From CAYMPH01 sp964529415 (lineage in GTDB: Bacteria; Spirochaetota; UBA4802; UBA5550), in the NCBI GenBank assembly GCA_964529415.1, contig CAZGWD010000004.1, positions 172,640 to 236,639 of the forward strand: DNA of 64,000 bases, read 5' to 3'. Positions 26,329 to 35,175 of the stretch are shown here, in pieces. Numbering within the stretch: the stretch's first letter is position 1; each line of letters starts with the position of its first letter. Both the position numbers and the translations under genes were made by a program. The notes under the pieces were generated by a model, which ran no database searches, was not told where the DNA came from, and saw only the letters and a program-made list of their open reading frames with translations.

Positions 26329-27345
26329 ATGAAAATAAATTTATTCAATAAAAAAAATCCCCAGGAATTCATTATAAGCATAATTCTCATTTCAATAATG
26401 ATAATTATATTTGCAGCAGTTCTTGTCAAACAGTCGAAATTTGATTTAAGCTCCTACGGTCTTTCACTAACGACTGCTGAAGTAAAAAATACTATAGCTT
26501 CATCCGCATCATCAGCCGGAATTAAATTTGAACAGCTTATCCCGAAAGGATTTGAACTGTTATTAAAAACCGAAACATACAGCAAAGATAATCTCCATGA
26601 AAAAATAAACGGAAAGGCTACGCTTTACCTGGAATCAGGATTTGTTCAGATGATATCGCAGAGATTCGCAAGCAGTATCGATAAAAACATCTGGCTGGAA
26701 ATTTTTATTTACGATATGGCGGAATATAAAAATGCTTTCTCGGTATATTCACAGCAGAAAAGAGCAGATGCAGTTGAGGTACCGGAGCTCGGTAAAGCTT
26801 ACAGCACTCCTAACTCGCTTTATATTGTTATCGGGAAATACTATATTGAAATTGCAGGGTCATCGATGTCGGAATTACTTGCTGCGGCTATTCCTGAACT
26901 GGGCCGGAAAATAAAAGCTGAACTGAATAATTCAGGTGCTGAAAACAAAGAAGAATCATCGCGATTTGAAAAAGAATTTATTGTTCCGGGAAGTGAAAAG
27001 CAGTATTTAAAAGGCGCATTCGGCTACAGCGGCTTTACTGATATTTCGGCAGTTCAGTACAAGGTTCATGGTTCAACTGCAACTGTTTTTACCGGAACTG
27101 CAGCTGACAATAATGAAGCTGAAAAAATTTCAAAAGGTTATTTAAATTTCCTCATTGAAAATGGCGGAGAAGTAAAAAAAACAGATGAAAAAACCGGTTT
27201 AAAAATAATCAGCCTTTTCGGCTATTATGAAGCTGTAATATCATGCGGAAAGCATATTGCAGGAATTCACGAAGCTGAAAATTTATCCGACGCTGAAAAA
27301 ATATCCGAAGTTTTTATACAAAAAATCTGCGGGAAGAAAAAATAA
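26329..27345 (+). CDS. DUF6599-type exported/membrane-anchored protein
   Basis: 338 residues from the ATG at 26329 (a TTG three codons earlier is possible; neither has a good ribosome site). A single N-terminal hydrophobic helix (about 17-35) leaves the rest outside the inner membrane. The body is two similar alpha/beta halves with GKATLYLESGF, NIWLEIFIYDMAEYKNAFSVYSQQKR and YIVIGKYYIEIAG, resembling DUF6599. No Cys-based cofactor site is seen apart from CGKHIAG near the end. It is the first gene of a tight four-gene set (next start 1 nt after its stop) with DUF362, polyferredoxin and aldo/keto reductase genes. Function unknown. Confidence 0.72.
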   Translation: MKINLFNKKNPQEFIISIILISIMIIIFAAVLVKQSKFDLSSYGLSLTTAEVKNTIASSASSAGIKFEQLIPKGFELLLKTETYSKDNLHEKINGKATLYLESGFVQMISQRFASSIDKNIWLEIFIYDMAEYKNAFSVYSQQKRADAVEVPELGKAYSTPNSLYIVIGKYYIEIAGSSMSELLAAAIPELGRKIKAELNNSGAENKEESSRFEKEFIVPGSEKQYLKGAFGYSGFTDISAVQYKVHGSTATVFTGTAADNNEAEKISKGYLNFLIENGGEVKKTDEKTGLKIISLFGYYEAVISCGKHIAGIHEAENLSDAEKISEVFIQKICGKKK

Positions 27346-27346
27346 T

Positions 27347-28339
27347 ATGAGCGATGCAAATGAAAATATAGGACGCAGGGAATTTCTGATCAGGTCTATT
27401 AAAGCCGGAATATCAGTTGCTGCTGCCGGCATCGCTTCTTATGTGTTATACGATTCAAAAGGCCCGCAGAAAGAAAAGCCATCTCAGAATAATATCATTC
27501 TCCCGGATTATTCAGTAAAGCCTGTAAATGGCAAAACTATTTCCATAGCCAAAGGCTCTGAAAGAAAAAAATGTACAGAAGCAGCAATCAGGGAGCTCGG
27601 CGGCATGGAAAGATTCATTAAACCAGGCGAAACTGTTGCTATAAAACCGAATATTGCATTCGCATCATCCCCTGACCTCGGAGCTACAAGCCATCCGGAC
27701 CTGATTGCAGAACTCATACGTCTGTGTCTAAAGTCAGGTGCAAAGCGCGTTATGGTTCTTGATAATCCCATTAATGATCCTGCAAGCTGTTATTATCTCT
27801 CTGGAATTGAAAAAGCAGTAAAAGATTCCGGAGGTGAAATAGTTCTTCCTAAACTTGAATTTTTTAAAAACATCACACTGAAAAACGGCAGGCTTATTCA
27901 GGACTGGCCGTTTTTATATGAACCTCTTAAAAAAGCTGACAAGCTGATAGGTGTTGCCCCTGTAAAATCCCACAACAGAAGCGGTGCGTCCATGTCAATG
28001 AAGAACTGGTACGGACTTCTTGGAGGCAGACGAAATATTTTTCATCAGGATATCAACACAATCATAGCAGAGCTTGCAGAGCTCGTTAAGCCCACACTCG
28101 TTGTTCTTGACAGCTTTCAGGTAATGATGAGCAACGGACCCACAGGCGGTTCACTCTCTGATTTAAAAAATTTAAATACAATAATTGCAAGCACAGATCA
28201 GGTTGCTGCTGATTCATACGGTTCAGGTCTTCTGAACATGAATATCACGGATCTTCCATATTTAGCCATGGCTGAAAAAGCTGGAGCCGGAATATCAGAC
28301 TATAAATCCCTTAAACCTTTATTTGTTAATGCAGGATAA
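27347..28339 (+). CDS. Tat-exported DUF362 protein
   Basis: 330 residues from the ATG at 27347, which has GGGAAG upstream; a longer frame from 27257 overlaps the previous gene and lacks a site. The N-terminus GRREFLIRSIKAGISVAAAG is a twin-arginine signal, so it is exported folded. The rest follows DUF362: IKPNIAFASSP, DLIAELIRLCLKSGAKRVMVLDNP, PVKSHNRSGASMSMKNWYGLLG, and a late conserved DQVAADSYG. Unlike many DUF362 proteins it carries no appended ferredoxin; that function may be supplied by the next gene. Role unknown, but the set looks like a periplasmic redox system. Confidence 0.82.
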   Translation: MSDANENIGRREFLIRSIKAGISVAAAGIASYVLYDSKGPQKEKPSQNNIILPDYSVKPVNGKTISIAKGSERKKCTEAAIRELGGMERFIKPGETVAIKPNIAFASSPDLGATSHPDLIAELIRLCLKSGAKRVMVLDNPINDPASCYYLSGIEKAVKDSGGEIVLPKLEFFKNITLKNGRLIQDWPFLYEPLKKADKLIGVAPVKSHNRSGASMSMKNWYGLLGGRRNIFHQDINTIIAELAELVKPTLVVLDSFQVMMSNGPTGGSLSDLKNLNTIIASTDQVAADSYGSGLLNMNITDLPYLAMAEKAGAGISDYKSLKPLFVNAG

Positions 28340-28346
28340 TAATTAT

Positions 28347-30086
28347 ATGAAAATTTTATCAGTACGCAGAATAGCCCAGATTTTTTTCTTTATCCTGTTT
28401 GTCTGGTTCTGCATAGTAAGCACAATAGGTGAAAGGTTATTTCAGATCCGCGGATGGCCGGTGAATCTTTTTCTTGAGCTGGACCCTCTAATTTCAATTG
28501 GAACAATTCTCACCACGCATAAACTTTACTGGCCTCTGCTGTGGTCATTGCTTACAGTTATTCTCACAATTATTTTCGGGCGTTTTTTCTGCGGCTGGCT
28601 TTGTCCGTTCGGAGCAATTCATCAGTTCACCGGATATCTCTGGAACAGGGGAAGCGCTGTTTCTAAAATGGTCAAGCTCAACATGTACAGACCGCTGCAG
28701 TCTGTTAAATACTATATTCTTGCAGTTTTTCTCATTGCAGCTATATTTCCATTTTCCACATCCTCACTTCAGATCGGACTGCTCGACCCGATCTCTCTTA
28801 TAACGAGGACATTCAATCTGATTCTACTGCCGATATTCGATATGAATTTCAATGTAACTTCAATGTCAGGAAGATTTTATGAAGGCGCCTGGCTTATATT
28901 TCTGGTTTTCGGCGCTGCAGTAATGCTAAATCTTTTTATACCGAGATTCTACTGCAGATTCATCTGTCCTTTGGGAGCCCTGTTCGGGATTCTGAGCAGA
29001 TTCGCTATATTCAGAATCGGGAAAAATCACTATAACTGCAGCGACTGCAAAAGATGCGAGGAATTCTGCGAAGGAGCGTGCCAGCCGAACGGCCCGATCC
29101 GCACAAGCGAATGCGTACTATGCCTCAACTGCCGGGAAGCATGCAAAGAAGACGTTATGACATACAGCACCATTCCGTCAAGAGCAGGCGAGATACCGGA
29201 ACCTGATCTATCGAGAAAGGGATTCATTCTGTCAATTGCAGGAGGAATTGTTGTTCTTCCGGTTTTCAGACTCGGCAGGCAGCTTGATGCAAACTGGCTT
29301 CATTCAATAATCCGCCCTCCTGGAGCTCTTGAAGAGGAGGAGTTCCTCAAGAGGTGCATCAAGTGCGGCCAGTGCATAAGGATCTGCCCGACAAACGTTC
29401 TTCAGCCCGGGAGTACTGATGGAGGTTTTGAAAATCTCTGGACTCCTGTACTCAATAACAGAATCGGATCAAGCGGATGCCAGTTCAACTGCACTGCCTG
29501 CGGTCAGATCTGCCCCACTTCAGCAATACGGCCCATTTCGCTTGATGAAAAGCACGGCAAGGGGAAATTTTCAGACCAAGGATTCATTAAGATAGGAACC
29601 GCTTTTGTTGACCGGAACCGCTGCCTGCCATGGAGCATGGACAAACCCTGCATTGTATGCCAGGAAAACTGCCCTGAAAGCCCCAAGGCAATACATACAG
29701 ATGAAATTTTCAATACAGTGCGCGACGGAAATTTAACTGTGAAAAACGTGCAGAAAAATATTATAGAAGTTACAGGACATGAAATTACAGGAGGAAAAAA
29801 TTTATCCGGTGATTATTTCTGCCTGATAGACGTAAATAAAAGGATAAAAATTTTATCAATGACAGAAAATTCAGTTGTAATTTCTCCTGAGGAAAAATTT
29901 TATTTGAATGCAGGCAGTAAAATTTCAATACAGGTTCGCCTGCAGCGTCCATATGTTGATATTGAGCGCTGCACAGGCTGTGGAATCTGTGAACATGAAT
30001 GTCCGGTAAGCGGCAAACGCGCTATCAGAGTATCAGGTGTCGGAGAATCAAGAAGCAGAAACAGGGCAATGTTATTAAAACAATAA
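28347..30086 (+). CDS. Membrane polyferredoxin (NapH-like and NapG/MauM-like fusion)
   Basis: 579 residues from the ATG at 28347, with AGGAT upstream. The first 210 residues are a NapH/NosR-type membrane domain with FCGWLCPFGAIHQF (about 81) and CRFICPLGALFG (about 203). Then follow CSDCKRCEEFCEGAC (231), CVLCLNCREAC (256), an extra hydrophobic helix (about 290-305) and a NapG/MauM-like part with CIKCGQCIRICP (337), CQFNCTACGQICP (378), CIVCQENCP (435) and a C-terminal CTGCGICEHECP (542). At least six Fe-S cluster motifs are visible. It should carry electrons between the membrane and the exported partners on either side in the operon. Two families usually encoded separately (NapH and NapG) are fused here. 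Confidence 0.88.
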   Translation: MKILSVRRIAQIFFFILFVWFCIVSTIGERLFQIRGWPVNLFLELDPLISIGTILTTHKLYWPLLWSLLTVILTIIFGRFFCGWLCPFGAIHQFTGYLWNRGSAVSKMVKLNMYRPLQSVKYYILAVFLIAAIFPFSTSSLQIGLLDPISLITRTFNLILLPIFDMNFNVTSMSGRFYEGAWLIFLVFGAAVMLNLFIPRFYCRFICPLGALFGILSRFAIFRIGKNHYNCSDCKRCEEFCEGACQPNGPIRTSECVLCLNCREACKEDVMTYSTIPSRAGEIPEPDLSRKGFILSIAGGIVVLPVFRLGRQLDANWLHSIIRPPGALEEEEFLKRCIKCGQCIRICPTNVLQPGSTDGGFENLWTPVLNNRIGSSGCQFNCTACGQICPTSAIRPISLDEKHGKGKFSDQGFIKIGTAFVDRNRCLPWSMDKPCIVCQENCPESPKAIHTDEIFNTVRDGNLTVKNVQKNIIEVTGHEITGGKNLSGDYFCLIDVNKRIKILSMTENSVVISPEEKFYLNAGSKISIQVRLQRPYVDIERCTGCGICEHECPVSGKRAIRVSGVGESRSRNRAMLLKQ

Positions 30087-30103
30087 ATTCCGGAGGATTA
30101 GAA

Positions 30104-31348
30104 ATGGAAGAAGACAAAAAAATAATCAATCGAAGAGATTTTGTTAAAATGATAGGACTTGCAGGAGTTGGTTCTGTTACAGCACTGAGTTCAGCCGTTT
30201 GCAGTAAAAGCAATGATGCCAGTGATGCAGGACTTTCAAATGCTCAGAGCAAGGATCTTCCGAAAATCCCAAAGCGCAGGCTTGGAAAGAGCAATATAAA
30301 CATCCCTTCCCTTTCCCACGGGATCATGTACAATCTCGTTGATAACCAGATAGTAATATACAACGGCCTCAAGTGGGGCATTGACATGATCGATACATCA
30401 CACGGCTACGCAGGTGGCAACAGTGAACTCGGCATTGGTAAATTTCTGGCAAAAAATCCTGACAGAAGAAAAGATATGGTAATAGTCAGCAAGGCTTCCA
30501 GGGCGAGAACAATACCGGAAATTGAGGAAAGGCTGCAGCTGTCATTAAAAAGAATGAATACAAACTATATTGATGTATACTATGGAGTTCATGGCCTGAG
30601 AGATCCAAATGATTTGACAGACGATCTGCGCAAATGGGCTGAAAGCGCAAAAAAAAGAAAACTCATTAAAGCATTCGGATTCAGCACACATCAGAACATG
30701 GCTAAATGCCTCAATGCAGCATCGAAACTCGACTGGATCGATGCACTCATGACAAGCTATAATTTCCGGCTCATGCAGGATAAAGAGATGCAGGACGCTG
30801 TTGAAGCCTGCCATAAAAAAGATATAGGCCTGATTGCAATGAAGGTTATGGGACTTGAAGTAACAACAGAAAGCGACAAGACTATGGTAAATGCTTTTCT
30901 GCAGAAGGGATACACTGAAGCACAGACAAAATTAAAAGCAGTTCTTGACGACAAGAGGATTGCATCAGCCTGCATTACCATGAGCACAGTTGAGCAGATA
31001 TCCACTAATGTTTCTGCTGTTCTTGACAGAAAAAAACTCTCCAGCGGTGAATTGAAAATTCTAAAGCAGCATGCCATGAATACATGCTCTGCATACTGCA
31101 CAGGATGTTCTGAAATATGCAGCAGAACCATGCCTGATGCAGGACCTCATATTGCAGATATAATGCGCTCGTTGATGTACTATAACAGTTATGAAGAAAA
31201 AGATATGGCAAGGGAAGTATTCTCGGAAATCCCGCTTAATATAAGGAAAAAACTGACACGGCTTGATTATTCAGAAATTGAAACTCGATGCCCGCAGCAG
31301 CTTCCGATCGGGATGCTCATTTCTGAAGCAGTAAAAAAAATGGCCTGA
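30104..31348 (+). CDS. Tat-exported aldo/keto reductase with C-terminal cysteine cluster
   Basis: 414 residues from the ATG at 30104, which has a strong CGGAGG; an in-frame extension to 29999 is inside the previous gene. NRRDFVKMIGLAGVGSVTAL is a Tat signal. The barrel carries the family tetrad: Asp and Tyr in MIDTSHGYAGGNSELGIGK, Lys in VIVSKAS, His in YYGVHGL. A C-terminal extension of about 90 residues has CSAYCTGCSEIC (about 327) and CP later, a likely Fe-S site seen in some ferredoxin-linked reductases of this superfamily. An exported reductase cannot use cytoplasmic NADPH, so electrons from the upstream polyferredoxin are a sensible inference. Substrate unknown. Confidence 0.85.
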   Translation: MEEDKKIINRRDFVKMIGLAGVGSVTALSSAVCSKSNDASDAGLSNAQSKDLPKIPKRRLGKSNINIPSLSHGIMYNLVDNQIVIYNGLKWGIDMIDTSHGYAGGNSELGIGKFLAKNPDRRKDMVIVSKASRARTIPEIEERLQLSLKRMNTNYIDVYYGVHGLRDPNDLTDDLRKWAESAKKRKLIKAFGFSTHQNMAKCLNAASKLDWIDALMTSYNFRLMQDKEMQDAVEACHKKDIGLIAMKVMGLEVTTESDKTMVNAFLQKGYTEAQTKLKAVLDDKRIASACITMSTVEQISTNVSAVLDRKKLSSGELKILKQHAMNTCSAYCTGCSEICSRTMPDAGPHIADIMRSLMYYNSYEEKDMAREVFSEIPLNIRKKLTRLDYSEIETRCPQQLPIGMLISEAVKKMA

Positions 31349-31417
31349 CTTACCCGCAAAAGTCTCCATCTCTCCATTGCAACTTACTTCTGCCTACATC
31401 TTTAAATAATTAAAGAT

Positions 31418-31526
31418 AAAGGGGATAGGGAGATACAAAAGGAGAGATGATGAGATGTTTTTTAATTTTTATTCATATTTATTAAAAAAAATATCCCCAT
31501 ATCTCTTCTATCTCCCTATCCCCTTT
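31418..31526. repeat. Inverted repeat with 16-bp arms (AAAGGGGATAGGGAGA)
   Basis: AAAGGGGATAGGGAGA (31418-31433) is matched by TCTCCCTATCCCCTTT (31511-31526). The 77 nt between are AT-rich with weaker internal complementarity (GGAGAGATGATGAGAT against ATCTCTTC). It occupies most of the 249-bp gap between the convergent aldo/keto reductase and LysE genes and could also act as a bidirectional terminator. Confidence 0.65.
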
Positions 31527-31597
31527 TCTTACACTTAAATGCGGGTTGAAGTGAGAGGTAGGTAGCTAAACTTAATGATATTGTCTCAGAAGGTGAG

Positions 31598-32290
31598 TCA
31601 GGATGTTAAACCTTGCAATAGCTGGTGCAGGCTTATATTTAAAAGCAGCGCAAAAAGCTTAACTGTAAAATATGTTATCAATAAAGCAAGTATTACCATA
31701 AGAAATATATTTGCTCTGTATAAAAATTTTTCAGAAAAAGATTTCTGAAACCGGTGAAGTATGACAGCTTCAAGTATCAGATACAGAGCGAGGCCGGATG
31801 CTCCTGAAAAAACAAACAGCGTTTTAATTGCAGGTGTCATTTCAGTAAACAAATTCAGATCAGCAAAAAGTTTAAATCCTACAAACCACCAGATTATCAT
31901 CCCGGGATTTGTTATTGCAATGGTAAATCCTGTTACGAATGAAAGCCTTTTAGTGTAGCTTATCTGATTCTCCTCATGAAGCATATACTTCCTTTCCTGA
32001 AACGACTTGTACACAAGATATGAAAGTACAATTATGCCGAGACTATATATTAATACCTGAAAATCTTTATGAAGAAGATAATGTCCGAATCCGAAAAGAG
32101 CAAGCATTCCGTACATAAGATCTGAAAGAGCTGAACCCATTGCAGTTACAATTGCCGGTTTTTTATGGCCATTTATTGTTTTTTTGATAACTTCCAGCTG
32201 AACCGCCCCAACAGGAATAGAAGTCAGGAAACCTAAAACAATTCCAAAAAATACCGTAGCAAGCAGTTTTAGAATATAGATATAATCCAT
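31598..32290 (-). CDS. LysE/RhtB-family membrane exporter
   Basis: About 230 residues from the ATG at 32290 (MDYIYILKLLATVFFG); a longer frame to 32362 adds 24 polar residues with no better site, so the start is uncertain. Six hydrophobic helices, with the LysE signature GIVLGFLTSIPVGAVQLEVIKK at the first helix and TAMGSALSDLMYG in the second, plus a mid-protein ITNPGMIIWWFVG that holds the conserved NP. Members export amino acids or related small molecules from the cytoplasm. No regulator (LysG-like) adjoins it. Substrate unknown. The gene stands alone after the inverted repeat. Confidence 0.82.
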   Translation of the reverse strand: MDYIYILKLLATVFFGIVLGFLTSIPVGAVQLEVIKKTINGHKKPAIVTAMGSALSDLMYGMLALFGFGHYLLHKDFQVLIYSLGIIVLSYLVYKSFQERKYMLHEENQISYTKRLSFVTGFTIAITNPGMIIWWFVGFKLFADLNLFTEMTPAIKTLFVFSGASGLALYLILEAVILHRFQKSFSEKFLYRANIFLMVILALLITYFTVKLFALLLNISLHQLLQGLTS

Positions 32291-32520
32291 AATATAACCC
32301 GAGTTTTTGATATATTCATTCGCACTGTTTTGATGATACCTTAAGTATGACAAGTAAATCATATTATTTATGCTTTATTAAAATGAAATACCTATTTATT
32401 TACAAATGTCAATAATAAATCATACAGCAATATTAAATATTGTTATTGTTATTGTTTTGAAGATTGTAATAAAGAGGCGAATAAATCGAACAGAATACAG
32501 TTTAGATAAAAGTTAAATTA

Positions 32521-34275
32521 TTACATGAGAATTTTAATGCCTTCATTTCCTGAATTTAAAATCAATAAACTGTTGTCGCAATGTTTTTCAAATTTAAGAT
32601 ACTGTTCCATCGAATGCTTTTTCGAATCTCCGGATAAGTTTGAATATCTTCGTCTCATGTTTTTTTTCGATTTAATTATATGTTTTGAAATAATTTTAGC
32701 TTCAGAGCTGCTTCTATCGGAATGAAAATTTGCGAGTCTTTCATCAAATGAATGCATGCTGTCTTCCATAGCTGTTGATAATTGATGCGAAGCAAGAAGC
32801 TGGCCGGTGATTTTAAAAAAATGGTAACCTTTGATAGCCAGATCAACAGCCTTGGGAAATTTTTTATAATTGAGCCTGAGTGTTTTAAATAAAAATTTAA
32901 AATAAATAAAACTATATCTGCTGAATCCCTGAAGAACAAGAGAACGCAGCAGAGCTTTAATATCCGGCCAGGTTAAAGATTTATCCCAGTTGCTTTTTTC
33001 CGGAAGATCTTTAATTAGAACAAAACTTCTTTCAAAGTATTTTTTAGGGGAGTATAATTCAGAAATAACATGTTTGTACCCTGATATTATTTTATCCATA
33101 GGCATGCGTGTAATAAAATTCACCTGTAAATTATGCGTATTATTTCCGCTTGTATCATGCAGAAGACGGTTTTCATTTTGAAGCCTGCGATGCAGCTGGG
33201 TATTCGGTAAAGCCATCATCAAGCCAATCATCGCTATTGGTATTCCGGCTTTTTGTATAAAATCTATCTGAAGATCAAAAATATTTTCAGGATCAGTATC
33301 AAATCCTATAATAAAGCCTGCACATACCTCCAGGCCTCTGGCCTGAATTTTTTTCACGCTTGCCAGAAGATCAACAACTGCATTCTGATTTTTATAAGCA
33401 GCCTGCAGAGTAGTCGGATCAGGAGTTTCAATTCCTATAAATACCATATCAAAATTTGCCCTGAACATCAGATCCATCAGCTCATCGTCTGCAGCTATAT
33501 TAATACTTGCTTCAGTAAAAATCGTGAACGGGAAACTGTGCTCAATCTGCCATTCAATAATCTGCTTTAATAAAATCTTAACCTTCTGCTTGTTTCCAAT
33601 AAAGTTATCGTCAACAATGAAAATCGGCCCACGAAAACCCGTCTTATAAACAGTATCTATTTCCCTGATAAACTGTTCCGGAAGTTTTGTTCTCGGAGTT
33701 CTGCCGAACATTTCAATGATATCACAGAACTCGCAGTTGAATGGACATCCTCTGGAAAACTGCAGGGACATGATCATGTAATCATTTACATTTATTAGAT
33801 CGAATCTCGGCAATGGCGTGAGTGTAATATCAGGTTTTGTTGAATCAGTGTATATTTTTTTTGCAGAACCTTTTTCATAATCAGACAAAAACATTGGCAG
33901 AGTAATTTCAGCTTCATTGAGTATAAAATAATCCACACCCTCAATTTTTTCAAAAGATGATGTCGGATATGGCCCTCCTGCCACCACAGGCACTCCGCAT
34001 GAGTTGCATAATTTGACTGCACTCTCAAATGAATCTTTCTGCACAATCATGGATGAAATGAATACAAGATCAGAATTTTTAATGTCAGCAGCATCAAGCG
34101 GGGCAATGTTCATATCGATCAGTTTAATATCATAATCTTCTGGGAGCATTGATGCAATGGTAAGAAGCCCGAGAGGCGGCATCATGGTTTTCTTATTAAC
34201 AAATGAAAGAGTATGCTTATAACTCCAATACGTAGCAGGAAATTCCGGATATATCAGTAAAATTTTTTTCTTCAA
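32521..34275 (-). CDS. B12-binding-domain radical SAM protein (DUF4070 type)
   Basis: 584 residues. The start is a TTG at 34275 with GGAGG 7 nt upstream; the ATG inside GGAGGATGACT is out of frame. N-terminal cobalamin-binding-like domain (about 1-140; PPLGLLTIASML and VAGGPYP, but no DxHxxG), radical SAM barrel with CPFNCEFC (about 177, CxxxCxxC) and the following GRTPRTKLPEQF, then a DUF4070 C-terminal region (about 400-510). Such enzymes do methyl or other radical chemistry on lipids (HpnJ/HpnR-like), bacteriochlorophyll or RiPPs. No hopanoid or RiPP gene is nearby, so the substrate is open. Stands alone between long AT-rich gaps. Confidence 0.85.
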   Translation of the reverse strand: MKKKILLIYPEFPATYWSYKHTLSFVNKKTMMPPLGLLTIASMLPEDYDIKLIDMNIAPLDAADIKNSDLVFISSMIVQKDSFESAVKLCNSCGVPVVAGGPYPTSSFEKIEGVDYFILNEAEITLPMFLSDYEKGSAKKIYTDSTKPDITLTPLPRFDLINVNDYMIMSLQFSRGCPFNCEFCDIIEMFGRTPRTKLPEQFIREIDTVYKTGFRGPIFIVDDNFIGNKQKVKILLKQIIEWQIEHSFPFTIFTEASINIAADDELMDLMFRANFDMVFIGIETPDPTTLQAAYKNQNAVVDLLASVKKIQARGLEVCAGFIIGFDTDPENIFDLQIDFIQKAGIPIAMIGLMMALPNTQLHRRLQNENRLLHDTSGNNTHNLQVNFITRMPMDKIISGYKHVISELYSPKKYFERSFVLIKDLPEKSNWDKSLTWPDIKALLRSLVLQGFSRYSFIYFKFLFKTLRLNYKKFPKAVDLAIKGYHFFKITGQLLASHQLSTAMEDSMHSFDERLANFHSDRSSSEAKIISKHIIKSKKNMRRRYSNLSGDSKKHSMEQYLKFEKHCDNSLLILNSGNEGIKILM

Positions 34276-34640
34276 AAGTCATCCTCCATTAATAAATAAA
34301 CTCATCCCGTTTTTTTGATATACAGATTATCATAGCATGTATAACTTTTGATAAATAAGATGAATTAAATTTTAAAAAAATATGGTAGGTTATATACAGA
34401 ATTAGATGTAATGTATTTATTTCAAAAAACTATAACTTATCATACTTGGTTTTTCTGCCATAATATATAGACTATTAAAGCATATAAAAAGTTGCAAAAA
34501 AATAATTAAAAAATATAAAAATCTTTTTTTTATTTTGTTGATTATATTAAAAAGTTTTGTATAAAATACTTTGCTTATAAAAAAATGAAGAATATTAATT
34601 TTAACAATTCAATTAAATGCAGTCAAAAGAGGTGAATAAA
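34276..34640. other. AT-rich intergenic region
   Basis: 365 bp between the divergent radical SAM and small membrane protein genes, with many A and T runs. No hairpin with a U-tract, palindrome or small gene with a ribosome site was found; it presumably holds both promoters. Confidence 0.5.
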
Positions 34641-35096
34641 ATGCTTGTGAGAATAATTGTACCAATCTTTGCTGCGAGTCTTGCATTTGCGTTGCATATG
34701 ATTGCATCCATATACGAAACTGTCAAGTCAATTAGCAGTCTGGACCCGTCATTAAATATCAATTACTGGGGTATATATTCATCATCATTAATGAATTATA
34801 CTGGATTTTCAATTGCAATTGGAATACTATTATTTACTTATACAGTGCTAAAATATCTTCAACTTGGTATAGCAGGCAAGCGGATTTTAACAACAGGCAT
34901 CATGATATCGTGCATGCTATTTTTAATTTTAAGTTTTTCTTTTGGTTTTTATACTGTTTCAATAGAAGAATTTTACATCAATAAAATCGGCTGGTTTGTT
35001 GTATCAGTAAAAAAAATGCTGATTCTGCCTGTAACAATTTTATCATTTATTCCAGGATATACATATATTATTGTTAAAACAAAGAAATTCAAATAA
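34641..35096 (+). CDS. Small four-helix membrane protein
   Basis: 151 residues from the ATG at 34641, which has GAGGTG at 7 nt; an ATG 24 nt earlier has no site. Four hydrophobic helices (about 3-22, 45-65, 78-100, 118-140). No charged or Cys motif and no family resemblance could be recognised. Its neighbour downstream is the PilZ-like protein (80 bp gap), so an envelope or motility role is possible but unsupported. Confidence 0.65.
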   Translation: MLVRIIVPIFAASLAFALHMIASIYETVKSISSLDPSLNINYWGIYSSSLMNYTGFSIAIGILLFTYTVLKYLQLGIAGKRILTTGIMISCMLFLILSFSFGFYTVSIEEFYINKIGWFVVSVKKMLILPVTILSFIPGYTYIIVKTKKFK

Positions 35097-35175
35097 AATA
35101 TAAGTTTGATAAAAAACACAGCTATTTTATTTTAAGTTATTTTTACTTGCAGATTATGATTCCCGGGATTATATA

